Positions 48,221 through 57,054 of a stretch of 64,000 bases of DNA are shown here, one piece after another. Under the pieces are notes generated by a model. It was not told the DNA's origin and ran no database searches. It saw only the letters and a list, made by a program, of their open reading frames with translations. Within the stretch, counting starts at the first letter, position 1. Each line of letters begins with the position of its first letter. The position numbers were made by a program, and so were the translations under genes. This stretch comes from Pseudarthrobacter siccitolerans (GTDB taxonomy: Bacteria > Actinomycetota > Actinomycetes > Actinomycetales > Micrococcaceae): NCBI RefSeq assembly GCF_030823375.1, contig NZ_JAUSXB010000001.1, forward strand, positions 2,666,001-2,730,000, in the 5' to 3' direction.

Positions 48221-48257
48221 GAAGGCAGGGTCTAAACATCGCTTGGACCCTGCCTTC
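48221..48257. terminator. Hairpin downstream of the FAH-family gene
   Basis: A perfect 12-bp stem (GAAGGCAGGGTC / GACCCTGCCTTC) closes a 13-nt loop and lies 14 bp past the stop of the leftward FAH gene. There is no T-run on that side, so intrinsic termination is only probable. Confidence 0.55.
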
Positions 48258-48270
48258 GCCGTTTCTGGTT

Positions 48271-49512
48271 CTAGCCGCGGCTTGAAGAAGTACTCGGCAG
48301 CAACCGGTTCTGCAGTTGTTCTTCCCGCTTTGCTGCCGAGTGAACTGGGACTTGATTAAGCCGCGACAGGTATTTCATGAGATCGCGTATGCCAAAAGTC
48401 CACGGTGGGAGGTCTTCAGTCGTGCCCGTGGTGTTGATCAGTGATCCGAGGTTGGCGCTGTGGATAGCGACTTTATCTGCTGGTTTATGGGTGAATCCCG
48501 AGCCTGGCACGTCCCGGTCCTTTGTGGGGGCGAAAAGCGTCCCTGTAAACAGGGCAAATCCGTCCGGGTATTGGTGATGTTTGCCGAAAGCGGCACCGAT
48601 CAATTCTTCGAATGGCCGGCTGATCCGCGTCAGGCTGTTCTGCCCTTCCAGCCGATAACCGTCTGCTCCCTCCACGGTTAGCGTGATGTCCTCCGTCCTC
48701 AGGGTCTCGAGGGTGAATCCATCGTGGAACAGGCGCACGAAAGGGCCGATCGAACAGGAGCCCGTATTGTCTTTGGCCATGCCGAGAAGTAGCGCGCTGC
48801 GGCCTTCTACATCACGCAGGTTCACGTCGTTGCCCAGGGTTGCGCCGCGTACTCGGCCTTGTGCGTCCACGATCAGCACGAGTTCCGGTTCCGGGTTGTT
48901 CCACTGTGAAAATGTGGGTATGCCGATTTGAGCACCAAAACCGACACTGGAGAGGACCGGGGCTTTGGTGAAGACCTCGGGGTCCGGACCAAGTCCGACC
49001 TCCAGGTACTGGGACCACATTCCCTTGGACGTGAGAACCTCTTTTACCTGCCGGGCCTGCTCAGAACCCGGCTGCACTGATGCAATGTCTGCACCGAGAA
49101 CGGCGAGGACGGATTCGCGAACGGCCGCGGCTTTATGGAAGTCTCCTCCGCACCGTTCTTCGATGACCCGCTCGATCATGCTGTCCACGAACGTTACACC
49201 GCAGGCTTTGACGACCTGCAGGTCCACGGGGGCCAGGAGGTGGGCGCGTTCGGGGTCCTGCGCCAAGGAAGCATCGACCAGCGCAGCAAGGTCCCACCGG
49301 CGTGACTCCCGGCAGGAGGTGATGAACTCGCCGGGGTCGTCAAGGTCCATGAGTTCTGAGACGGTGCCTACATCAGCAGTATGGTCGAAGACGTCCTGCC
49401 CCCTGACCGAGACTACCCGGGGGCCGCCGGACTCCGGGTCCCAGACGCGCCCCACCAGTAGGGCCGTGTCCGCGTCAACGGGCAGGATCTGGTCTGCAGT
49501 AGCGGTGTTCAT
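48271..49512 (-). CDS. FAH-family 2-keto-3-deoxy acid dehydratase (XylX-like)
   Basis: 413 residues with the fumarylacetoacetate-hydrolase fold. The C-terminal half has TLGNDVNLRDVEGRSALLLGMAKDN, HHQYPDGFALFTGTLFAPTKDRD and GFTHKPADKV, which resemble the XylX-type 2-keto-3-deoxy-D-xylonate/arabinonate dehydratases making 2-oxoglutarate semialdehyde. The start overlaps the stop of the semialdehyde dehydrogenase gene by 4 bp (ATGA), which supports the pathway assignment. The specific substrate is not settled by sequence. Confidence 0.82.
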   Translation of the reverse strand: MNTATADQILPVDADTALLVGRVWDPESGGPRVVSVRGQDVFDHTADVGTVSELMDLDDPGEFITSCRESRRWDLAALVDASLAQDPERAHLLAPVDLQVVKACGVTFVDSMIERVIEERCGGDFHKAAAVRESVLAVLGADIASVQPGSEQARQVKEVLTSKGMWSQYLEVGLGPDPEVFTKAPVLSSVGFGAQIGIPTFSQWNNPEPELVLIVDAQGRVRGATLGNDVNLRDVEGRSALLLGMAKDNTGSCSIGPFVRLFHDGFTLETLRTEDITLTVEGADGYRLEGQNSLTRISRPFEELIGAAFGKHHQYPDGFALFTGTLFAPTKDRDVPGSGFTHKPADKVAIHSANLGSLINTTGTTEDLPPWTFGIRDLMKYLSRLNQVPVHSAAKREEQLQNRLLPSTSSSRG

Positions 49513-50981
49513 AGGGTTTCTGCTTTCTGTCCGGCAGGTTCATGGATTCCGTCCACCCGTCTGGCGATGTTCCAGGGGTTCTCGTCCTGCAGGGCAGGCG
49601 GAAGTTGTTGAGGGGCGAAGGAGTCGTAGGCAACGGGGCGCATGAACCTTCCTATGGCTGCCGTGCCTACTGATGTCGTGGAGGCGGCGGTAGTAGCGGG
49701 GTAGGGCCCGCCGTGCTGCTGCGCATAGGTGACGCTGACTCCTGTTGGCCAGGCGTTCCATACCAGGCGTCCGCTCCGTTCGCGCAGGACCGTCAGCAGT
49801 TCATCGAGCTCTTCCTCCGGCTCGCCGTGCACTGTGGCCGTCAACTGGCCCTCCAGCAGGGCGGCCAGTTCGGCGAGGTCGGTTCCGCGGCGGTACCGGA
49901 TCAGGAGGGTGGCGGGCCCGAACATCTCCTGCTCCAGCAGCTCCGGGTTCGCCAGTACTTCCTCCGCTGTAGTGGCCAGAACGGTGGGACGTGGTGCTTC
50001 CGAATCGTCGCCTTGAACCAGCACGTCCACCCCGGGGGCGGACCGTACTCGATCCAGCGCTGTGTCGAATCCCTCCCGCAGCTTCGGGCTCAGGAGCGGC
50101 GCTGCGGTCTTGGTTTCGAGTTCCTGCTGGAGAAGGTCCGCGACGATGTCGGAATCCTCCACGGGGGCGAAGAGCAGCCCCGGTTTCGTACAGAACTGGC
50201 CCATGCCTGCTGTGAAGGAAGTGGCGTAGCCGGAAAGTATGGCGTCCCGGCGGGCAGTCCAGGCCTGCTCCGTGACGAACACGGGGTTGATGCTGCCCAG
50301 TTCTCCGTAGAAGGGTACGGGGGTGGGACGGCGGCAGGCCCGGTTAAAGAGCGTCCGGCCGCCGGCAGTGGAACCGGTGAAGCCAATGGCCTTGGTGAGC
50401 GGGTGGTCAACGAGGGCTTCCGCAGCCTGCCTGCCCACCACCGCGGAAAAGAGCCCCTTCGGCGTTCCTGCTGCAGCAAGGGCTTCCTCGACCACGGCGG
50501 CGGTCCGCAGCGCGAGCTGCAGGTGGCCTTCATGGATTTTGTGGACCACGGCGCAGCCTGCGGCCAGGGCGGAGGCAGTGTCTCCCCCCATGACACTGAA
50601 GGCAAAGGGGAAGTTGGAGGCGCCAAAGACGCCTACGACGCCGAGCGGCACGTTGATTTTGCGGATATCGGGCCTTGGGCCCATTCCCCATTCGGCGTCG
50701 GCGTGGTCGATAACGGCACCAAGGTGCTCCCCGGATAGGATTTCGCTGCGGAAGAGGCGCAGTTGGAAGACCGAGCGCTTCAGTTCGAAGCGCAGCCTTC
50801 CCTCGTCCAGATGGGTTTCCTGGGTCCCGAGGCCGACGAGTTCGTCGGCGTCATCTTCCAAGGCAGAGGCGATGGCCTCCAGCCAGGAACCGCGAACGGC
50901 CGGTTCCACATCGCGGGCCTTTTCGTAGGCTGCATGGGCGGCGAGTATTTGATTCTCGACTTGCTCAGGCGTGGTTTGCAT
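49509..50981 (-). CDS. 2-Oxoglutarate semialdehyde dehydrogenase (NADP-dependent aldehyde dehydrogenase)
   Basis: 490 residues. Catalytic glutamate in FYGELGSINPVF and cysteine in GMGQFCTKPGL; GFTGSTAGG is the cofactor motif. The GSINP/GQFCTKPG pattern matches type III 2-oxoglutarate-semialdehyde dehydrogenases (the HypX/YcbD-like group). The frame opens at 51002, but the second ATG (50981) follows AGGAG at 8-base spacing and is preferred. Last step of sugar-acid oxidation to 2-oxoglutarate. Confidence 0.88.
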   Translation of the reverse strand: MQTTPEQVENQILAAHAAYEKARDVEPAVRGSWLEAIASALEDDADELVGLGTQETHLDEGRLRFELKRSVFQLRLFRSEILSGEHLGAVIDHADAEWGMGPRPDIRKINVPLGVVGVFGASNFPFAFSVMGGDTASALAAGCAVVHKIHEGHLQLALRTAAVVEEALAAAGTPKGLFSAVVGRQAAEALVDHPLTKAIGFTGSTAGGRTLFNRACRRPTPVPFYGELGSINPVFVTEQAWTARRDAILSGYATSFTAGMGQFCTKPGLLFAPVEDSDIVADLLQQELETKTAAPLLSPKLREGFDTALDRVRSAPGVDVLVQGDDSEAPRPTVLATTAEEVLANPELLEQEMFGPATLLIRYRRGTDLAELAALLEGQLTATVHGEPEEELDELLTVLRERSGRLVWNAWPTGVSVTYAQQHGGPYPATTAASTTSVGTAAIGRFMRPVAYDSFAPQQLPPALQDENPWNIARRVDGIHEPAGQKAETL

Positions 50982-51059
50982 GGGGTGATCTCCTAGTTTC
51001 ATCTTTTAGTCCTCCTCGTCCCGGAAAAGGGAACATTGTTAGCGGGCCAAGGCCATTGG

Positions 51060-51087
51060 ACTTCGAACTATGTGCGATATTTCGAAC
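51060..51087. promoter_or_regulatory. Paired TTCGAA operators, IclR control region
   Basis: ACTTCGAAC (51060-51068) and ATTTCGAAC (51079-51087) lie 19 bp apart between the divergent dehydrogenase and iclR-type genes. The complement GTTCGAAAT recurs at two other promoters of the cluster. Confidence 0.6.
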
Positions 51088-51144
51088 GAAGCGCATAGAC
51101 TGGAAGTTGCATCAGGACCAGTACGCCCAACGAAAGGACAGTAA

Positions 51145-51900
51145 GTGCCCCGCCTGACTCCCGCCGTCGTCAGAAGCCTTGACGTTTTGGAGCTCTTTAT
51201 GGATGCCCGCCACGGGCTTTCTGCCCCTGAGGTGGTGCAGAGAACAGGGCTTCCCCGTACCACCGTCCATGAACTGCTCACCACCTTGACGGAGCGCAAG
51301 TATCTGCATCGGGACGATCCCACTGCCACGTACCATCTGGGGCTGAGCGTCTTCCGGCTGGGTAACGCGTTTGCTGAACGGCTGGATCTGCACGCCGTGG
51401 GGCTGCGCGTTGCCGAGTCCGTTGCCAGGGAGTGCGACGAGACGGTCCACGTGGGAATTCTCGACGGTGCGGATGTGGTGTACGTGTGCAAGGTTGACAG
51501 CACACAGTCGGTGCGGATGGTTTCGCGCATGGGCGGCCGGGTTCCGGCGAGTTGCACTGCCGTGGGCAAGGCCCTTCTGGCGCACCTCCCTGATGCCGAG
51601 CGCAAGCGGCTCTTCAAAAAGGGGCTCGCCAAGCTGACTGCCAAAAGCATCACGGAGCCGCATGTGCTCGCAAACGTGCTGGATGAGATCCGCGCCTCCG
51701 GCCTGGCATTTGAGTCCGGCGAGTCCAACCCGGACGTTTCCTGTGTTGCCGCGCCCGTGCGGGATCACAGTGGCGAGGTGGTGGCAGCCATGAGCATCTC
51801 CGTCCCCGACATGCGCTGGAACCAGCGGCCGGTGGCGGAGTGGTCGGCGCTGGCAGCGGAGGGCGCTGCCCGCTTCAGTACCGAGCTCGGCTTCCGCTGA
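51145..51900 (+). CDS. IclR-family transcriptional regulator
   Basis: 251 residues: an N-terminal winged helix (LDVLELFMDARHGLSAPEVVQRTGLPRTTVHELLTTLTERKYL) and a C-terminal IclR ligand-binding domain (MVSRMGGRVPASCTAVGKALLAHLPD). GTG start after AAAGGA. Divergent from the semialdehyde dehydrogenase and 31 bp from the convergent hydroxy-acid oxidase gene. IclR regulators typically respond to a catabolic intermediate; here probably a keto-deoxy sugar acid. Confidence 0.92.
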   Translation: MPRLTPAVVRSLDVLELFMDARHGLSAPEVVQRTGLPRTTVHELLTTLTERKYLHRDDPTATYHLGLSVFRLGNAFAERLDLHAVGLRVAESVARECDETVHVGILDGADVVYVCKVDSTQSVRMVSRMGGRVPASCTAVGKALLAHLPDAERKRLFKKGLAKLTAKSITEPHVLANVLDEIRASGLAFESGESNPDVSCVAAPVRDHSGEVVAAMSISVPDMRWNQRPVAEWSALAAEGAARFSTELGFR

Positions 51901-51931
51901 AGGGCGGGGGAGGCTGGCTGCCCCACGGCCG

Positions 51932-53146
51932 TCAGTGCGCCAACGCCACATGATCGCTCGAAATGCCGGCCGTGGACTTGACGCCAAGCAACTGCATTGA
52001 CCGTATGTATTGGGAGCGCAGGATCTTCACGGCATGGGCAGCGCCCCGTTCGCCGCCGGCCATCAGCCCGTACAGGTAGGCGCGGCCCACCATCGCCGCG
52101 TCGGCGCCAAGGCCTACGGCAGCCAAAATGTCACTCCCGGACAAGATTCCACTATCGATAAGGACAGTCGGTTCGGTGCCCAGAGCCTCGCGGACTTGGG
52201 GGAGGATCCGAAGGATGGTGGGCGACCGGTCCAGCTGCCGTCCCCCGTGGTTGGAGAGCACAACGCCGTCGCACCCCAATTCCATCACGCGTTCCGCATC
52301 ACGGACGGTTTGGATCCCCTTGACAAGCAGCTTGTGTGGCCATACCCGGCGCAGCCAGGCGACGTCCTCGAAGGTCAGGGCCGGATCAAAGACCTGGTCG
52401 GCCACCTCGGCCGAGTTTCCGCCGAAGCCCCGGAGCGAAGCGAACTCGATCGGCGGGGTGGTGAGTTTATCCAGCCACCAGGCCGGGTGAAGCGCCATGT
52501 CCGCAAAGGTCTTTGGCGTCAGCGTGGGCGGGATGGTGAGCCCGTCCCGCAGCTCCCTGGTCCGGGACCCGCCTACCTGCGTATCGACGGTGACCATCAG
52601 CACTTTGTAGCCGCTGCCCAGGACACGCTCCAGGAGTCCCTCGGTTTTGCTGCGGTCCTTGGCGACGTAGAGCTGGAACCAGTTGTTTCCTTCGGGCACG
52701 GCCTCCGCAAGGTCTTCCACGGTTGTGGTGCCGACGGTTGAAAGGGTGTAAGGGATCTTGTTCCGGGCGGCTACCCGGGCCACCGCCTTCTCGCCATCGT
52801 TGTGCATCATCCTTGTATAACCGGTCGGTGCCAGGACCAGCGGGAAATCGATGGTCTGGCCGAGGAGTTCGGTGGAGGGATCCGGATCTGAGACGTCACG
52901 GAGCACTGCGGGGGAGAATTCCACGTCCCTGTATGCCTGCCGGCACCTGGCGATCGTGATCTCCTCCTCTGCGGCGCCGTCCGTGTAATTGAAGACCGCC
53001 TTGGGTGTTGTCTTCTTTGCCATCTCACGAAGGTCGGCAATCGTGAACGCCCGGGCAAGCCTGCGCTGCACCGGATCCTTCTCAAAGCTCCGGAACCGCA
53101 CAAGTTCCCGAATCTCCGACCACTTGGGCAGCTGACGGTCGTCCAT
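51932..53146 (-). CDS. FMN-dependent alpha-hydroxy-acid oxidase/dehydrogenase
   Basis: 404 residues. Family hallmarks: N-terminal FNYTDGAAEEE, FPLVLAPTGYTRMMH, the KGIQTVRDAERV lysine, the catalytic SNHGGRQLD and DSGILSGSDILAAVGLGADAAMVGRAYLYG for the phosphate. It oxidises an L-2-hydroxy acid (lactate, glycolate or a sugar-derived acid) to the 2-oxo acid. The ATG at 53146 has AAAGGGG upstream; a TTG at 53155 is also in frame but crowds that site. A GTTCGAAAT site lies 20 bp upstream. Confidence 0.87.
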   Translation of the reverse strand: MDDRQLPKWSEIRELVRFRSFEKDPVQRRLARAFTIADLREMAKKTTPKAVFNYTDGAAEEEITIARCRQAYRDVEFSPAVLRDVSDPDPSTELLGQTIDFPLVLAPTGYTRMMHNDGEKAVARVAARNKIPYTLSTVGTTTVEDLAEAVPEGNNWFQLYVAKDRSKTEGLLERVLGSGYKVLMVTVDTQVGGSRTRELRDGLTIPPTLTPKTFADMALHPAWWLDKLTTPPIEFASLRGFGGNSAEVADQVFDPALTFEDVAWLRRVWPHKLLVKGIQTVRDAERVMELGCDGVVLSNHGGRQLDRSPTILRILPQVREALGTEPTVLIDSGILSGSDILAAVGLGADAAMVGRAYLYGLMAGGERGAAHAVKILRSQYIRSMQLLGVKSTAGISSDHVALAH

Positions 53147-53165
53147 AAGGAACAACCCCTTTCAC

Positions 53166-53174
53166 GTTCGAAAT
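53166..53174. promoter_or_regulatory. TTCGAA operator upstream of the hydroxy-acid oxidase
   Basis: GTTCGAAAT, identical to the complement of 51079-51087, 20 bp upstream of the start. Confidence 0.5.
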
Positions 53175-53379
53175 TTAGTACAAGGATCAAGCCTCGGACA
53201 CTCTGGAGCCACGATCTGCGACGGCAAAGGCATGGAGCGCTGAGCGAAACGCGGCTGCAGAACAGCCTCTGCAGGCTACTTGAAGCGGCAAGCTTGACGG
53301 ATTGGGGACGCCTCCCTAGACTCCATTGTGTTCCCGATCACCCTACCTCAGCAATCGCATGATCGCCACTTCGACCAAC

Positions 53380-53388
53380 GTTCGAAAT
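53380..53388. promoter_or_regulatory. TTCGAA operator upstream of the MFS-dehydratase operon
   Basis: GTTCGAAAT, 50 bp upstream of the MFS start; ACCGAAC follows closely (53389-53395). The 291-bp divergent spacer 53147-53437 holds no gene. Confidence 0.5.
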
Positions 53389-53437
53389 ACCGAACAAACA
53401 AGCGCACAAAGCAGTGTGTTTTCCGAAAGGACCACCT

Positions 53438-54919
53438 ATGTCAGCTGTTCCCAACCCTGCTGGACAACCAAGCGGGCGCCTTGTCCTGCGCTCAGCGCAG
53501 GATGTGACCAATTTGATCAACAGCGGGGGCCTGCAGAAGGGCAAGTCCTTCGCCATCACCCTCATCGCCCTGGGCGGGATCTTCCTGGATGCCTACGACT
53601 TCACGTCGCTGGCTTTCGGCATGCCCTATATCGCCAAGGACTTCGGCCTTACTCCCGGAATGCTCGCACTGGTCTCCGCCTCGATCATGGTGGGCGCCCT
53701 CGTTGGTTCGGTATTTGGCGGATACTTCGTCGACAAGCTTGGACGCTTCAAGGTCTTCATGGCAGACATGGTGTTCTTCGTCGTTGCCGCGATCGCCTGC
53801 GCACTCGCCCCCGACGTCTGGACCCTCATCATCGCGCGCTTCATCATGGGCGTGGGTATTGGCGTTGACTTCCCGGTGGCCTTCAGCTTCCTTGCCGAGT
53901 ACGCCTCGCGGAAGAAAAAGGGCGGCACCGTGTCGCTTTGGCAGCCGATGTGGTACGTGGCCGTGGCCTCGACCTTCGCGCTCCTCATCCCTGTCTACTT
54001 CCTGTTCCAGAACATGCATTGGGGTGAAAACCACATGTGGCGGATCGTGGTCGGATTCGGTGCCGTACCGGCGATTCTGATCATGATCTTCCGCCAAAAG
54101 TACATGGCCGAGTCACCATCGTGGGCAGCTCAGAACCTGGGCCTTCATGAAGCAGCGAAGATCCTCAAGCAGACCTACGGCGTCGACGCGGAAGTGGCCC
54201 CGGACGCAGCAGATCCCCGCGCCGAGCGCAAACAGTTCCAAATGACCCTGACCCAGGCGTGGGGCAAGCTCGTGAGCAAGAAGTACCGCGCCCGGACCGT
54301 CCTGTCCGCCGTCATTAACGCGGGCCAGTCCATGGAATACTACGCCGTCGGCTTCTTCGTCGGCCAGATCGTGCTCGCCATGCTGCACACCCAGAACGTG
54401 ATGACCAACATCATCTCCTCCCTCATCCTGAACCTCTGCTTCGGCGTCACCGGCGGACTCGTCGGGGCAAGGCTCTCCGGCAGGATCGGCCCGCGCAAAC
54501 TCGCACTGTTCGGATTCTGCGGAACGTTCGTCTGCATGCTGATCGCCGGCAGCCTGAGCAACGTCGAAGGCGCCTGGTCCCTTGTGGGTGCTGTTGTCAT
54601 CGGCCTCTTGATCTTCTGCCACGCCGCAGGCCCCGGTGCCCAGGGAATGACGATGGCGACCATGTCCTACCCCACATCACTCCGCGGTGCCGGCACCGGT
54701 TTCACCCAGATCGGCGTCCGCCTCGGAGCAATCGCAGGCCTCGTGTTCTGGCCCTTGGCCACAGCAGCCCTGGGCACCAAAGCCCTGCTTGTCCTCGCCG
54801 CTGTTCCTGCGATCGCCATCGTAGTCATCCTCGTCAACAAGTGGGACCCGCATGGACGTGACATCGACGCCGAGGACTACGAGACCGAAGCTGCCCCTGT
54901 CCTGGCACGAAACCACTGA
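53438..54919 (+). CDS. MFS sugar-acid/organic-acid transporter
   Basis: 493 residues with about twelve membrane segments. The MFS loop 2-3 motif GSVFGGYFVDKLGRFKVFM, and IARFIMGVGIGVDFPVAFSFLAEY after it, place it near the sugar/aromatic-acid symporters. ATG at 53438 follows GAAAGGACC. It leads the rightward operon with the DHDPS-family dehydratase, so import of the acid degraded here is the natural inference. Confidence 0.87.
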   Translation: MSAVPNPAGQPSGRLVLRSAQDVTNLINSGGLQKGKSFAITLIALGGIFLDAYDFTSLAFGMPYIAKDFGLTPGMLALVSASIMVGALVGSVFGGYFVDKLGRFKVFMADMVFFVVAAIACALAPDVWTLIIARFIMGVGIGVDFPVAFSFLAEYASRKKKGGTVSLWQPMWYVAVASTFALLIPVYFLFQNMHWGENHMWRIVVGFGAVPAILIMIFRQKYMAESPSWAAQNLGLHEAAKILKQTYGVDAEVAPDAADPRAERKQFQMTLTQAWGKLVSKKYRARTVLSAVINAGQSMEYYAVGFFVGQIVLAMLHTQNVMTNIISSLILNLCFGVTGGLVGARLSGRIGPRKLALFGFCGTFVCMLIAGSLSNVEGAWSLVGAVVIGLLIFCHAAGPGAQGMTMATMSYPTSLRGAGTGFTQIGVRLGAIAGLVFWPLATAALGTKALLVLAAVPAIAIVVILVNKWDPHGRDIDAEDYETEAAPVLARNH

Positions 54920-54964
54920 ACAACCAGTGACTGACACCCATCAACAACCACAAAAGGAAACATC

Positions 54965-55876
54965 ATGAGTGCCATCACTGGCGTAATGCCGGTAGCGCCC
55001 ACTATCTTTACCGACGACGAGGAACTGGACCTTGAAGGCCAGCGCCGGGTCCTGGACTACCTCGTGGACGGCAAGTCCGACGCCGTCTGCATCCTGGCCA
55101 ACTACTCCGAGCAGTTCTCCCTCACCGACGACGAGCGTGAGGCAGTGCTCCGGACGACGATGGATCACCTGGGTGAACGGATGCCGGTCTGCGTCACCAC
55201 CAGCCACTTCAGCTCCCGCATTGCCCGGGAACGCAGCCTCCGCGCCCAGGAGCTGGGGGCCGCCATGGTCATGCTGATGCCCCCGTTTTTCGGCGCCACC
55301 ATGAAGGTCGACGACGAGGCGGTGGTCGAGTACTTCAAGCATGTCGCGGACGGCCTGGACATCGACATCATGATCCAGGACGCGCCGATGAGCACCACGC
55401 CCCTCTCCGTCGGACTCCTCGCCCGCATCGCACAGGAGGTTCCGCAAGTAAACTACGCCAAGATCGAGATGCCACAGGCCGCTGACAAGCTCCGAGCCCT
55501 TGCGGCCGCCGCCGGGCCCGCCCTTCCGGGCCTCTTTGACGGCGAAGAAGCAATCACGCTTATCCCGGACCTCGAGGCGGGCGCGCAGGGCACCATGAGC
55601 AGCTGCATGGTCCCGGACCAATTGGGGCAGATCGTGCGGGACTTCCACGCGGGCGAACGGGACAAGGCCATCCACGCCTGGGAAGACCTCCTGCCATTCA
55701 TCCACTTCGAGAACCGCCAATGCGGGCTGCGGGCAACGAAAGTGCTCATGAAAGAGGGCAACATCATCGCCAGTGACAGGACACGCGCGCCAATCGGCGA
55801 TCTGCACCCGGACACCAGGGCACAGCTTGTCGAGATGGCCAAGCGGAAGGACCCGCTGATCCTCAACTGGGCATGA
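54965..55876 (+). CDS. DHDPS-family L-2-keto-3-deoxyarabonate dehydratase-like protein
   Basis: 303 residues of the dihydrodipicolinate synthase/NAL fold. The Schiff-base lysine is in NYAKIEMP. Matches by eye to L-KDA dehydratase of Azospirillum (LANYSEQF, HFSSRIARERSLRAQELGAAMVM, ENRQCGLRATKVLMKEG) are stronger than to true DapA. It converts a 2-keto-3-deoxy-pentonate to 2-oxoglutarate semialdehyde; the dehydrogenase for that product is encoded at 49509-50981. Good ribosome-binding site AAAAGGAAA. Confidence 0.85.
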   Translation: MSAITGVMPVAPTIFTDDEELDLEGQRRVLDYLVDGKSDAVCILANYSEQFSLTDDEREAVLRTTMDHLGERMPVCVTTSHFSSRIARERSLRAQELGAAMVMLMPPFFGATMKVDDEAVVEYFKHVADGLDIDIMIQDAPMSTTPLSVGLLARIAQEVPQVNYAKIEMPQAADKLRALAAAAGPALPGLFDGEEAITLIPDLEAGAQGTMSSCMVPDQLGQIVRDFHAGERDKAIHAWEDLLPFIHFENRQCGLRATKVLMKEGNIIASDRTRAPIGDLHPDTRAQLVEMAKRKDPLILNWA

Positions 55877-55881
55877 GAGAT

Positions 55882-55919
55882 AGTGGGGCCGGCCGCCCGT
55901 GCCGGGCGCCGGCCCCACT
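55882..55919 (+). terminator. Intra-operon hairpin
   Basis: AGTGGGGCCGGC pairs with GCCGGCCCCACT (12 bp), and the inner GCCCG/CGGGC extends the stem past one bulged base, leaving a TGC loop. No T-run; it could attenuate expression of the next two genes or protect the upstream mRNA. Confidence 0.5.
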
Positions 55920-56028
55920 GGTCCCACACCCAGCAGAAACCCTCGCCCACCGGCGAAGGCCCGTTTTACGAAATCTGGCACATCCCGTCCGGTCTGGCCT
56001 GGCGGGCACGAAAAGGACAAAGACGAGC

Positions 56029-56994
56029 ATGCCCCGCATAGTCATCACAGACTACGAATTCGAAACGATTGACCACGAGCAGTCCGTAGCACACGCTAAC
56101 GGAATTGAGCTGGAGCGTGCGTACTGCACCACTGAGGAAGACGTGCTGAAATATGCCTCTGAGGCAGACGGCATCATCGTCCAGTACGCCCCCATCACGG
56201 AGCGCGTCCTCAAGGGCCTGCCCCGCCTCAAAGCCATCAGCCGCTACGGCGTAGGCGTAGACAACATTGATGTAGAGGCCGCAACGCAATGCGGGATTGC
56301 GGTGTCGAACGTGCCCGATTACGGTGTCGAGGACGTCAGCGACCATGCCATAGCGCTGGCCCTGACGCTCGGCCGCGGCATCCCTGACCTTGACCGTGGA
56401 ATCCGGTCGGGACAAAACCTCCTCAATTCGGTCAAGCCGCTCCGCCGCTTCTCCTCACAGACGTTTGGGGTTGTTGGGCTGGGCCTCATCGGCGCGGCAA
56501 CAGCTGCCAAAGCCAAATCCATCGGTTACCGAGTCCTAGGTTACGACCCCCTCCACGCCCCGGGCACAACGACGAAGGAAGGCGTTCCGGTGGTCTCCTT
56601 TGAGGACCTCCTGGCCGAATCCGACGTCGTATCCCTGCACGTTCCGTTGAACAGCCACACGCACCGCCTGATTAACCCGCACAGCCTGGGCCAGTTCAAG
56701 GAGGGTGCCACCCTCATCAACACCTGCCGCGGCGGGGTCGTGGACACCGAAGCCCTCGTTGACGCGCTGAAGATCGGTCGGATCCGGGCTGCCGGCCTGG
56801 ACGTCTTCGAGGAAGAACCCCTCCCTCTCAACAGTGCGCTGCTCGATCTTGACCGCGTCGTGCTCACACCGCACAGTGCCTGGTACACCGAGGAATCGAA
56901 CGACGAACTAAAGCGGCGCACCGCTGAGAACGTCGTGGAAGCCTGTTTGGGCCGACGGCCCCGCAATATCCTCAACCCCGAAGTACTCAGTTAG
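56029..56994 (+). CDS. D-2-hydroxyacid dehydrogenase (CtBP-like)
   Basis: 321 residues, NAD-dependent. Rossmann motif GVVGLGLIGAATAAKAKSIG, catalytic Arg in TCRGGVVDTEAL, Glu in DVFEEEPLP and His in LTPHSAWYTEE. Starts at the ATG at 56029; the frame opens at 55873 but that extension covers the hairpin. It may reduce 2-oxo acids produced by the pathway; the substrate is unknown. Confidence 0.87.
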   Translation: MPRIVITDYEFETIDHEQSVAHANGIELERAYCTTEEDVLKYASEADGIIVQYAPITERVLKGLPRLKAISRYGVGVDNIDVEAATQCGIAVSNVPDYGVEDVSDHAIALALTLGRGIPDLDRGIRSGQNLLNSVKPLRRFSSQTFGVVGLGLIGAATAAKAKSIGYRVLGYDPLHAPGTTTKEGVPVVSFEDLLAESDVVSLHVPLNSHTHRLINPHSLGQFKEGATLINTCRGGVVDTEALVDALKIGRIRAAGLDVFEEEPLPLNSALLDLDRVVLTPHSAWYTEESNDELKRRTAENVVEACLGRRPRNILNPEVLS

Positions 56995-57054
56995 AAGCCC
57001 CCTTGGGGAGGGGACGCCAGCCGGCCGAAGAAAGTCAAAAGTAAAGGCACGAAC

